A stretch of 64,000 nt of DNA, taken from NCBI GenBank assembly GCA_019635315.1, contig JAHBZT010000003.1, forward strand, positions 434,001 through 498,000, in the 5' to 3' direction. The notes beneath the pieces are model-generated. The model saw nothing but the letters and a program-made list of their open reading frames with translations. It was not told where the DNA came from and ran no database searches. The number at the start of each line of letters is the position of its first letter. Within the stretch, counting starts at the first letter, position 1. The position numbers and the translations under genes are program-made. Of the stretch, positions 16,950 to 24,529 are shown in pieces. The stretch comes from Rubrivivax sp. GTDB taxonomy: Bacteria > Pseudomonadota > Gammaproteobacteria > Burkholderiales > Burkholderiaceae_C.

Positions 16950-17952
16950 CGATGGCCTCGCGCACCAGTTCGAGCCGCATCAGGACGCGCTTGACGCCCT
17001 CGACGTCCAGGCGCGTCGTGTTGTGCGACGTGTAGTCGTCCAGTTGCGAGATGAGTGTCTCGCCCTGCACGAAGTATTTGTCGTAGTTCAGGTCGCGCGA
17101 ATCCGCGGGGATCCGGAAGTAACCACCGAGATCCTCTGCCCGGGCCATCTCCTCGCGCGATACCAGAGACTCGTAGAGCTTCTCCCCGTGACGAGTGCCG
17201 ATGATGCGTATCTCGCTGTCGCGGCGCAACATTTCCCTCAGCGCCTGCGCCAGGTCGCCCACCGTCGAGGCGGGGGCCTTCTGGACGAAGATGTCGCCGG
17301 GACGTGCGTGCTCGAAGGCATACAGGACCAGGTCCACGGACTCGTCGAGCGACATCAGGAACCGCGTCATCGCCGGATCGGTCAGGGTCAGCGGCTTGCC
17401 CTCCAGCAGCTGTTGCACGAACAACGGAATGACGGATCCTCGCGAGGCCATGACGTTGCCGTACCGGGTGGCGCAGAGCACGGTGCGCTCCGGATCGCAC
17501 TGGCGCGACTTGGCGACCATGACCTTTTCCATCATCGCCTTGGACAAGCCCATGGCGTTGATCGGGTACACCGCCTTGTCGGTGCTGAGCACCACGCAGC
17601 GGCGCACCGAGTGCTCGATCGCCGCGCGCATGACGTTCTCGGCGCCGACGACGTTGGTGCGCACGGCCTCCATGGGGTAGAACTCGCAGGACGGGACCTG
17701 CTTGAGCGCCGCGGCATGGAAGATGTAGTCGACGCCGCGCACGGCGTCGTGGACGCTGTCGTAGTTGCGAACGTCGCCGATGTAGAACTTCACCCGGTCG
17801 TTGCGCAGCCGCAGGCGCATGTCTTCCTGCTTCTTTTCGTCGCGGCTGAACACGCGGATCTCCGCGAAGTCCCTGAGCAGCAGGCGCTCCAGCACGGCAT
17901 TTCCGAACGAGCCGGTTCCGCCGGTGATGAGCAGGGTCTTGTCCTTGAACAT
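16942..17952 (-). CDS. UDP-GlcNAc 4,6-dehydratase/5-epimerase (WbjB/FnlA/CapE-like)
   Basis: This soluble SDR enzyme of 336 residues removes water from UDP-GlcNAc and inverts C5, giving a 4-keto-L-sugar. The ATG at 17952 begins MFKDKTLLITGGTGSFGNAV, the near-invariant start of this family; a GAGGA ribosome site precedes it. IFHAAALKQVPSCEFYPMEA and LSTDKAVYPINAMGLSKAMM follow, with Met and Lys in the catalytic positions as in FnlA/CapE. The end (REMLRRDSEIRIIGTRHGEK) is also characteristic. It sits between an RmlD-like reductase and a 2-epimerase, the known three-enzyme set. Confidence 0.92.
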   Translation of the reverse strand: MFKDKTLLITGGTGSFGNAVLERLLLRDFAEIRVFSRDEKKQEDMRLRLRNDRVKFYIGDVRNYDSVHDAVRGVDYIFHAAALKQVPSCEFYPMEAVRTNVVGAENVMRAAIEHSVRRCVVLSTDKAVYPINAMGLSKAMMEKVMVAKSRQCDPERTVLCATRYGNVMASRGSVIPLFVQQLLEGKPLTLTDPAMTRFLMSLDESVDLVLYAFEHARPGDIFVQKAPASTVGDLAQALREMLRRDSEIRIIGTRHGEKLYESLVSREEMARAEDLGGYFRIPADSRDLNYDKYFVQGETLISQLDDYTSHNTTRLDVEGVKRVLMRLELVREAIDA

Positions 17953-17980
17953 GTTTGTGGTCCTCGTTGGGCCTGTCGCC

Positions 17981-18841
17981 TCAGCGGAATCGCTGCATCC
18001 TGTCCACAAGCTCGGGCCAGACTGGCGCGCGGTAGCCCGTGGCCTCGGTGAAGCGTGTCGAGTCCAGCGACCGGTCGATCACCACGCGGTCGTCCGGAAC
18101 GATCGAGATGTCCTTCGCGTAGGCCCGGGCGACCAGTTGCAGCAGGTCATGCTTGCTGATCGGCGTCGAGGACAGGTGGTACAGGCCGTGCAGGTCTGGC
18201 CGTGGCAGTACATGGTCGCGAATGACGGTCGCCAACTCGACGGTGGGCACCCCGGAGAACACGGCACGCGTGAAGCCACGCACCGTGCCCTGTTGCGAAA
18301 GGAACCAGCCGATCAGGCCGTGTGCCGTGGACAGCTCGTGTCCGATGATCGAAGTGCGCAGCGTGAGCGCGTGTGGACCGCTTACCTCACCCAGCAACTT
18401 GCTGCGACCGTACAGGTCCTGCGCATCGGGCAGGTCCGTCTCGCGGTAGGCGCCGCGACTGCCGCTGAAGACGCAGTCCGTGCTGACATGAACCAGGCGG
18501 GCACCGAGCAGCTCGCACAGCCGCGCCAGCCGATGGGGTAGCAGCGCGTTGATCGGCAGGGCAGCCAGCGGGTCGTCGGCGTCCGCGAGCTGCTTGACCA
18601 GGCCGATGCAGTTCACCACCACGTCGGGTCTGACGCGACCTAGCAGCGCCACGAGGTGATCGGCCTGCTCGACATCCACGCCGGTGAGTACGCGCCCTCG
18701 CAGTGCGGCGTCAAAGTGAGGCAGGCAGCCCCCCGACCGGGCCGAGCCGTGGACCTGCAACGCCGGATCGGCAGCGAGCACCCGGAAGACGGCGTTGCCC
18801 AGCATGCCGCTGACGCCCAGGACCAGGATCTTCTTCGTCAT
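17981..18841 (-). CDS. RmlD-like SDR reductase (WbvR-like)
   Basis: This 286-residue extended SDR resembles dTDP-4-dehydrorhamnose reductase. It has GVSGMLGNAVFRVL for nucleotide binding, VVVNCIGLVKQ, VSTDCVFSGSRGAYRETD and YGRSKLLGE, whose Y-x3-K is the catalytic pair, and LRTSIIGHEL. The ATG at 18841 gives the usual MTKKILVLG start. In the Vibrio cholerae O37 pathway, as I recall it, an RmlD homologue (WbvR) replaces the FnlB/CapF reductase and the product is UDP-L-QuiNAc rather than UDP-L-FucNAc. The gene lies between the methyltransferase and the FnlA-like gene with gaps of 7 and 28 bases. Confidence 0.85.
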   Translation of the reverse strand: MTKKILVLGVSGMLGNAVFRVLAADPALQVHGSARSGGCLPHFDAALRGRVLTGVDVEQADHLVALLGRVRPDVVVNCIGLVKQLADADDPLAALPINALLPHRLARLCELLGARLVHVSTDCVFSGSRGAYRETDLPDAQDLYGRSKLLGEVSGPHALTLRTSIIGHELSTAHGLIGWFLSQQGTVRGFTRAVFSGVPTVELATVIRDHVLPRPDLHGLYHLSSTPISKHDLLQLVARAYAKDISIVPDDRVVIDRSLDSTRFTEATGYRAPVWPELVDRMQRFR

Positions 18842-18848
18842 CGTCAAA

Positions 18849-19598
18849 TCATGCTCCTCGCACTCCGTTGGCCCGTGCAGGTGTCGCGGCCAGAACGAAG
18901 CTGTCCCGGCGTATTGACCGGATCAGCAGCAGGCGACGGGCTGGCGACACCGGCTCGTCTTCCCCCTGGACCACGCCGAGCACCTCGTAGCCCAGTTCGC
19001 TGAACATCCGGCGCCATCCGGCGTGATCCCGGAAACGCACGCCCACGCCGAAGGTGTTGGCACGAAGCGAGGGCACGAAGCGGCTGACCGCGGCCGCCAG
19101 CGACGAGAGGATTCTGCTGCGGGTGATCGCGAAGATCAGGCGTCCAGCGACGCCGGGCACGTACGACTCGTAGATGTACTCGTTGACGAACAGCAGTCTG
19201 GCGCGTTCGCGCCAGCAGGTCAGCGCCCGGGCCTGCAGCGATCTTGTGGTGGCCTCGTCGTGCCCGACCAGGTGGTGCAGCACAAGGTTGAAGCACACCA
19301 CATCCTCGTCGCCCTGCACCTGCGGTTGGAGGGCGTCCCCCACGATGGCGTCCACGCCCTTGGCAAGGCAGGTCTGCACGGAGGTGGGATCCGTGTCCAG
19401 CACGCGGACATGAACGCCGCTGGCCGCCTGCACTCCTTGGGCAAAGAAGCCGCAGCCTCCGCCGATGTCCACGACGGCTCTGGGCGCAGGCAGCCGGGGC
19501 AGCACCAGCGCCGCGAAGTGCCGGACCTGCGCATCGACGAAATGGTCGTGGTAGAACGCCTCCACCTGGGCGCGCGAGAGCGTCTTCTGGTCCTGCAT
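18849..19598 (-). CDS. Class I SAM-dependent methyltransferase (minus-strand glycan operon)
   Basis: This methyltransferase of 249 residues has motif I AVVDIGGGCGFFAQGV (residues 41-56), VRVLDTDPTSVQ, VVCFNLVLHHLVGHDEATT and the late motif LLFVNEYIYESYVPGVAGR. The pattern HHLVG resembles enzymes that methylate sugars or lipids in O-antigen clusters. The start ATG at 19598 is 12 bases after the WbuB-like stop. It might O- or N-methylate a repeat-unit sugar, but nothing in the sequence names the acceptor. Confidence 0.75.
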   Translation of the reverse strand: MQDQKTLSRAQVEAFYHDHFVDAQVRHFAALVLPRLPAPRAVVDIGGGCGFFAQGVQAASGVHVRVLDTDPTSVQTCLAKGVDAIVGDALQPQVQGDEDVVCFNLVLHHLVGHDEATTRSLQARALTCWRERARLLFVNEYIYESYVPGVAGRLIFAITRSRILSSLAAAVSRFVPSLRANTFGVGVRFRDHAGWRRMFSELGYEVLGVVQGEDEPVSPARRLLLIRSIRRDSFVLAATPARANGVRGA

Positions 19599-19610
19599 GC
19601 TCTTGCTCTG

Positions 19611-20861
19611 TCAGGCGGCGATCGCCCTTGCCCGCAACTGCACCAGCGCGCTCAGGCGCTGATGCAGCCGCTGCGCAAGCAGCGCCGGCTGGAAGTGCAG
19701 ATCGTAGTAGGCGCGCCCTGCGCGGCCCATCGCGTCCAGTTCCTGCGGGTCGAGCCGGCTCAGCTTCAGCACGGCATCGGCGAGCGCTGGGGCGTCCTGC
19801 GCCGGGCAGGCAATGCCTGCGCCAGCCTCGGTCACGATGCGTGCGCCCTCGCCGTCGAGACTGGCGACGATGGGCCTGCCGGCGGCGAGATAGGCCTGGA
19901 TCTTGCTGGGAACGGTCTGGCTCATGATCGGGCTGCGCACCAGGCTCACCAGCAGCGCGGAAGCCTGCGCCAGGATGCCAGGCATCTGTTCGGGCGCGAA
20001 GCGGCCTGGCAGCAGCAGGTTGTCGAGTCCCTTGTCGCGCACCTGCTCCTGAAGCCAGCCCGACCGCGCGCCGCTGCCCACCAGTACGATGCGGATGCCG
20101 GCATGCGGGCGCAGCAACTGTGCCGCGTGAACGATTGTCTCCAAGGCCTGCACGGTGCCCAGGTTGCCCGCGAAGACCAGGTTGAAACCCGGTGGAAGCC
20201 GCAGGGCCGGCGCCTCGTCGGGCGGCGGCAGATCGAAAGCCCGCTCCCCGGGATTCGGGTGCACCTCGACCGGCGTGCCCGAGGCCATGGCCTGCACGCT
20301 GTCGAGGAAGGCGGGGCTCTGCACGAGCAGCAGATCGTTGCGCCGGTAGATCCAGCGTACCAGGGAGGCCACGATCGACAGCGCCCGTCGGCTGCGCACG
20401 TACCCCGTGGCTTCCAGGCTCTGGGGCCACAGATCCTGCACCCAGGTCACCAGGCGCGCGCGGTGGGTGGCACGCAGCAGCACACCGACGATGGCCTGCA
20501 GGATGGGCGAGGTGCCGTAGACGAACACCACATCGATTCGGCGGCCGCGCAAGAGCCACGGGCCCAGCAGGCAGCCCGCGGCAATGAAGGACAGATAGTT
20601 CTGGACGAGCCGGCGCGCACCGCCGGCCCCGCGCGGAGCCAGCGGCACGCGATGGATGGTGTAGCCGGCCGGATGCCGCTCCCTGCCCCAGGCCAGCGCC
20701 TTGTAGCCGGGGAAGGTCACGCCTTCGGGGTAGTTGGGCTGCCCGGTGAGCACGCTGACATCGCAGCCGGCGTCACGCAGCGACTCCACCACCTCGTTGA
20801 TGCGGAAGGACTCGGGCCAGTAGTGCTGGCTCAGCACGAGCACGCGCAGCGGCTCGCTCAT
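19611..20861 (-). CDS. GT4-family glycosyltransferase, WbuB-like
   Basis: This 416-residue GT-B enzyme resembles WbuB, which in E. coli transfers L-FucNAc. It starts RVLVLSQHYWPESFRINEVV, a hallmark of the group, then LTGQPNYPEGVTFPGY. VTWVQDLWPQSLEATGYV and NPGERAFD belong to the acceptor half, and VFAGNLGTVQALETIVHAA plus SKIQAYLAAGRPIVASLDGE to the donor half. The last stretch contains the family position where some WbuB proteins have E. The ATG at 20861 fits; upstream in-frame residues are unrelated. An L-FucNAc/L-QuiNAc transferase would agree with the three sugar-nucleotide genes just downstream. Confidence 0.85.
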   Translation of the reverse strand: MSEPLRVLVLSQHYWPESFRINEVVESLRDAGCDVSVLTGQPNYPEGVTFPGYKALAWGRERHPAGYTIHRVPLAPRGAGGARRLVQNYLSFIAAGCLLGPWLLRGRRIDVVFVYGTSPILQAIVGVLLRATHRARLVTWVQDLWPQSLEATGYVRSRRALSIVASLVRWIYRRNDLLLVQSPAFLDSVQAMASGTPVEVHPNPGERAFDLPPPDEAPALRLPPGFNLVFAGNLGTVQALETIVHAAQLLRPHAGIRIVLVGSGARSGWLQEQVRDKGLDNLLLPGRFAPEQMPGILAQASALLVSLVRSPIMSQTVPSKIQAYLAAGRPIVASLDGEGARIVTEAGAGIACPAQDAPALADAVLKLSRLDPQELDAMGRAGRAYYDLHFQPALLAQRLHQRLSALVQLRARAIAA

Positions 20862-20928
20862 GAGCGCGCTCCCGGGCCCGTGGCAGCCCGCGCCCAGCGG
20901 CAGCGGATCCCGGACGGGAACAGCGAGC

Positions 20929-22110
20929 TCACGCCGTCCTCCCGGTGATCGACAGCAGCAAGTCGTGCGTCGTGCGCGCGATGCCGGTCCACGCATACGC
21001 CTCGCGGGCCAGCGAGCGAGCGTTCTCGCCGCGACGCCTGCGCAGGGGCTCGTCGGACAGCAGTTCGTCCAGCGAACGCGCCGTGCTGTCGACGTCGCCC
21101 AGTGGCACCGTCCATCCCGCCTCCCGGTCGTTCACGCCCTGCACGTTGCACTGCGGCGTCACGACCACGGGCAGGCCATACTGCATCGCCTCCAGGACAG
21201 CCATAGGCACGCCCTCGCTGGCGCTGGTGAGCACAAACCCGCAAGCGCCGTCGAGCAGCAGGTGCTTGCGCAGCCCCGAGACAGGCGGCATGACACGCAG
21301 CCGCCCAGGGTCGAATCCCGCGCACAAGCGGTGGAACTCGGCCGCATAGTCCGGATCGACTGGACCAGCGACCACCAGCATCACCTCGGGGTGCCGCGCG
21401 GCAACTCGCCCGAAAGCGGCCAGTGTCTGGGCCAGCCCCTTCTTCACGCTGATGCGCCCGAGGAACAGCAGGTAACGACCGGCAGGCAGGTCCGCATGCG
21501 CAGAACGCCGGGCCTGCGCATCCGGCAGATCAGGAATCTCAGGCGCGCCGTTGGGAATGACGGCGACGCGGCCGCCATGGCCGAGGGCTCGCACAGACTC
21601 ACGTTCGGCGTCCGACAGCGCCACCACGCAAGTGGCCTGCCGCAGGATGCGGCGTCCCTGGAGCGCGAGGCCCAGCTGCTTCTTCCAGCGCTTGTGATTA
21701 AGCGCCCAGCTGTCCAGCAGGCCGCGCGGATACACCACGTGGGGCTTGCCCGCGCGCGCGCACAGCCTTGCCGTGATGGCGCCTGAGTAGTCCCACAGCG
21801 TGCTGGAGCTCAACACCACGTCTGCCCAGGTGACGGATTCGTCCACGAAGGTCCGCATGCGAGGGGCATAGGCGTAGGCGCCCGGCCAGGTGCTGCAATA
21901 GACGACGGGCAGATCCTGGTAGCTGGTCCAGGCATCCGTCGGGACGCGCAGCCGGGACGGCCCGTTGCGGTCGGTGCTGACCACGCGTACCTCCACATCC
22001 GGCAGCCGTGCGAGGCCGGCGCTGAGGTTGAAGGTACTGTACGGCACGCCACCATGCGACTCCGCTGGCAGGAAGCCGGCCGAGACCACCAGCACACGAA
22101 GCGGTGTCAC
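20929..22110 (-). CDS. GT4-family glycosyltransferase
   Basis: This 393-residue glycosyltransferase starts with GTG at 22110, overlapping the previous gene by GTGA. The N-terminal RVLVVSAGFLPAESHGGVPY is a GT4 acceptor-domain start with a Gly-rich loop. HVVYPRGLLDSWALNHKRWKK is a phrase frequent in O-antigen mannosyl- and galactosyl-type GT4 enzymes. The donor half carries LFLGRISVKKGLAQTLAAF and LTSASEGVPMAVLEAMQYG, with the E-x7-E signature, then LPVVVTPQCN. It belongs to the cytoplasmic assembly of the repeat unit. Sugar specificity is unknown. Confidence 0.88.
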   Translation of the reverse strand: MTPLRVLVVSAGFLPAESHGGVPYSTFNLSAGLARLPDVEVRVVSTDRNGPSRLRVPTDAWTSYQDLPVVYCSTWPGAYAYAPRMRTFVDESVTWADVVLSSSTLWDYSGAITARLCARAGKPHVVYPRGLLDSWALNHKRWKKQLGLALQGRRILRQATCVVALSDAERESVRALGHGGRVAVIPNGAPEIPDLPDAQARRSAHADLPAGRYLLFLGRISVKKGLAQTLAAFGRVAARHPEVMLVVAGPVDPDYAAEFHRLCAGFDPGRLRVMPPVSGLRKHLLLDGACGFVLTSASEGVPMAVLEAMQYGLPVVVTPQCNVQGVNDREAGWTVPLGDVDSTARSLDELLSDEPLRRRRGENARSLAREAYAWTGIARTTHDLLLSITGRTA

Positions 22111-23174
22111 GGTCGCAGCCCCTCGTAGATGCCCAGGTAGCGGACGGCCGCTGCCTCGATGGTCAGTCCGGCGACATCCTGCTTCGCGCGTGCTGCGCGA
22201 ATGGCGGCTGCAGCTCGGTCTTGGGCCGCCTCGACGATGCACTCGGCCAGTGCAACGGCGTCGTGGGGCGCGGCGAAGAGCGCGGCGCCGGCATCGAGCA
22301 CCTCGCGGTGCGCCGCGATGTCGGACAGGATCAACGGACAGCCCGCTGCGGCGGCCTCGATGACGACGTTGGGGTGTCCCTCGTACAGGCTGGCCGACAC
22401 GAAGGCATCGGCATGCTCCATCCACCAGCCGACCGACGGGCTGACGCCGCCCAGGTGAATGCGCCCGGGCACCGGGCCTGCCGCGATCCGCGCCGCGATG
22501 GCGTCACGCAGCGGTCCCTCGCCCAGTATGAGTGCGTGGTGCCCGGGCAGCCGCACCAGGGCGCGCGCCAGCGCGTCCACGAGCGTGGAGACGTTCTTCT
22601 GCTCGCTCAACCTGCCGACCGCCAGCAGCAGCGGGTGCCCGGATGTGCCGAACATGTCCGTGGGCGGTGTGCGGTCCGCCGGCGACACGCCATTGCGCAC
22701 CAGGTGCATCGGCACGGACGCACCGACTTCACGCCAGTAGTCGATGCCGCCCTGGGAGTTCGCCACGATGGCGCGGGCCCGGCGGCCGATGCGCACGCGC
22801 AGCCGGTTCTTCCAGTCGTCGGCATACAGTTCCGCCGAGCAGCGCTCGCTGAGGACATGCGGAACGCCGGCCCAGTGGGCGGCGAGCCCGCCAAGCACGT
22901 CCATCTGAAGGATCCAGGTCTGCACCACGTCGGGTCGCCAGCGGCGGATGAGGCTCGTCAGGTCCAGCAGCAGGCGCGGGTCGTGGTGAGCCCGCCGGCG
23001 CAGGGGCAACAGGTCGACGGCGCCCCGTTGCAGCAGCGACAGGTTGGGCCCACCCGCACCATAGGCGACCGCGACCTGCGCACCCGCCGCCGCCAGCGCG
23101 GGCGCCAGCAGGGCGAGCTGCCGTTCCGCGCCGCCGGCGGACATCGAGGGGATGACATGGAGCACGCGCACCAT
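22107..23174 (-). CDS. GT4-family glycosyltransferase
   Basis: This 355-residue GT-B glycosyltransferase begins VRVLHVIPSMSAGGAERQLA, the usual entry of WbnK/WbaV-like enzymes. RRWRPDVVQTWILQMDVLGG and HVLSERCSAELYADDWKN follow. In the donor half are LLAVGRLSEQKNVSTLVDAL, VSASLYEGHPNVVIEAAAAG and PLILSDIAAHREV; the E-x7-E motif is EGHPNVVIE. The start ATG at 23174 shares one base with the polymerase stop. It is one of three GT4 genes in a row, which with the WecA-like initiator would build a repeat of about four sugars. Confidence 0.88.
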   Translation of the reverse strand: MVRVLHVIPSMSAGGAERQLALLAPALAAAGAQVAVAYGAGGPNLSLLQRGAVDLLPLRRRAHHDPRLLLDLTSLIRRWRPDVVQTWILQMDVLGGLAAHWAGVPHVLSERCSAELYADDWKNRLRVRIGRRARAIVANSQGGIDYWREVGASVPMHLVRNGVSPADRTPPTDMFGTSGHPLLLAVGRLSEQKNVSTLVDALARALVRLPGHHALILGEGPLRDAIAARIAAGPVPGRIHLGGVSPSVGWWMEHADAFVSASLYEGHPNVVIEAAAAGCPLILSDIAAHREVLDAGAALFAAPHDAVALAECIVEAAQDRAAAAIRAARAKQDVAGLTIEAAAVRYLGIYEGLRP

Positions 23175-24514
23175 CAGCCTCGCTGAGTGCTCATGGGTCT
23201 GGGGCGCACGCGTCGCGCGGGCCATGCCGCACCCGATCCCGCGCGCACCCACGAGTCCAGGGCCAGCAATGCAAGGAGCGGCAGCAACTGATAGACGGCC
23301 CGCACGATCAGCGAGAAGGTCGTGTCACGGAAAGACTGGTACGCCAGAACCACCAACCACGTGTAGACGAACACGCGGCGCACCGAGACCCGCCCTTCGA
23401 TCAGTCGGTTGGCCAGCCACGCGAAGATCGAGCCGAGCAGCGCGCCACGGACAAGCGCGTCCGGCAGGCCGGTGCCGGCCGCCGCCTCGGAGAGCAATCC
23501 AAATGCGTATCCGCCGCCGGCGTCGTAGTAGTCGAAGTAGAAGGTTTCGACATACCACCGGGCCGGATCGAGCTTCTCGCCTCCAAGCAGCTGGGAGGGA
23601 ATCAGCCTCAGGAGGTCAACGAAGTAGAAGAGAAGGCGGACTTCGTCGGCAAACCCGCTGTCGAAGCGGTCCTTCAAGTCCACCGTGTTGACGAAGAGCG
23701 CCGTGAACTCGCCGCTCTGCACCAGTCGGAGCATGTCGGCGTCGGGATCGTTGTCGCGCAAGAGTCCGGCGATCATGAAGAGGACCAGCGCAGGGCCCGC
23801 AGCCGCCAAGACGCGACTGACGGTGAAGCCCTTCACGTACACCGATGCGGCCACGAGGTAAGCGAAGAACGCCAGGAAGGCCGCGGTACGGCTTCCCCCG
23901 GCCAGCGAGGCGTAGACGAGGAACACCGCGAGGGCCAGGGCGACCCTCAGGTGTTTTGCAGGGCTCGCCGCGACCGCATAGACCACGGCTGCGACCAGCG
24001 CGGAGAAGGTGATCTGCTGTGCAACGCCGAACAACTGTTGCACGACCAGAGGTGCATCGCGCAGCGCGGCGTAGCTGCTGATGTAGTCCTCTCCGGGATC
24101 GCCACCGAGCAGGCGCATCAGCAGCGGCTGGCCGAGCACCAGCGCCAAGGCCAGGTAGATGAGGCGGCGGTGAGGCCCGCGCGCCTCGTCGCCCAGGTGC
24201 GTGGGCGCTTGTCCGTAGCGGCGCACGGCCAAGTAGGAGACGCCAAACGCCGCCATGAAGCCGGCATACATCCACTGCACGTACTCGACAAGTTCGACGT
24301 CGTAGCCGGACCAGAGCCTGGAATCGACGATCTCGCCGTAGCCGAGATGGGCGAGGAGAAACCCGATGCCCGGAACCGTCGCGTAGACAACGACGATCAG
24401 TATGAAGGCCTGACCAAGGTCGAGGAACTGTCCGCGCGGTCCCCGGCGCTTCTGCAGTTGCCACAGCAGGTAGCCTCCCAGCAGCGGCATGAGCAGGGGG
24501 AACAGGTAAATCAC
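23174..24514 (-). CDS. Wzy-like oligosaccharide repeat-unit polymerase
   Basis: This is an integral membrane protein of 446 residues with about ten helices, starting IYLFPLLMPLLGGYLLWQLQ. It fits the O-antigen polysaccharide polymerase family that joins lipid-linked repeat units on the periplasmic face. Supporting details are a conserved Arg-rich loop after the fifth or sixth helix (VYASLAGGSRTAAFLAFFAY) and a large periplasmic loop (about 265-345, SGEFTALFVNTVDLKDRF through EKLDPARWYVETFYFDYYDA). Similar polymerases have an Arg and a Gly-Ser-Arg turn at this place. It lies between asparagine synthase and the glycosyltransferases, as expected for Wzy. The family is poorly conserved, so the name rests on topology and context. 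Confidence 0.72.
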   Translation of the reverse strand: MIYLFPLLMPLLGGYLLWQLQKRRGPRGQFLDLGQAFILIVVVYATVPGIGFLLAHLGYGEIVDSRLWSGYDVELVEYVQWMYAGFMAAFGVSYLAVRRYGQAPTHLGDEARGPHRRLIYLALALVLGQPLLMRLLGGDPGEDYISSYAALRDAPLVVQQLFGVAQQITFSALVAAVVYAVAASPAKHLRVALALAVFLVYASLAGGSRTAAFLAFFAYLVAASVYVKGFTVSRVLAAAGPALVLFMIAGLLRDNDPDADMLRLVQSGEFTALFVNTVDLKDRFDSGFADEVRLLFYFVDLLRLIPSQLLGGEKLDPARWYVETFYFDYYDAGGGYAFGLLSEAAAGTGLPDALVRGALLGSIFAWLANRLIEGRVSVRRVFVYTWLVVLAYQSFRDTTFSLIVRAVYQLLPLLALLALDSWVRAGSGAAWPARRVRPRPMSTQRG

Positions 24515-24529
24515 CGACGGCCCCTCTGC

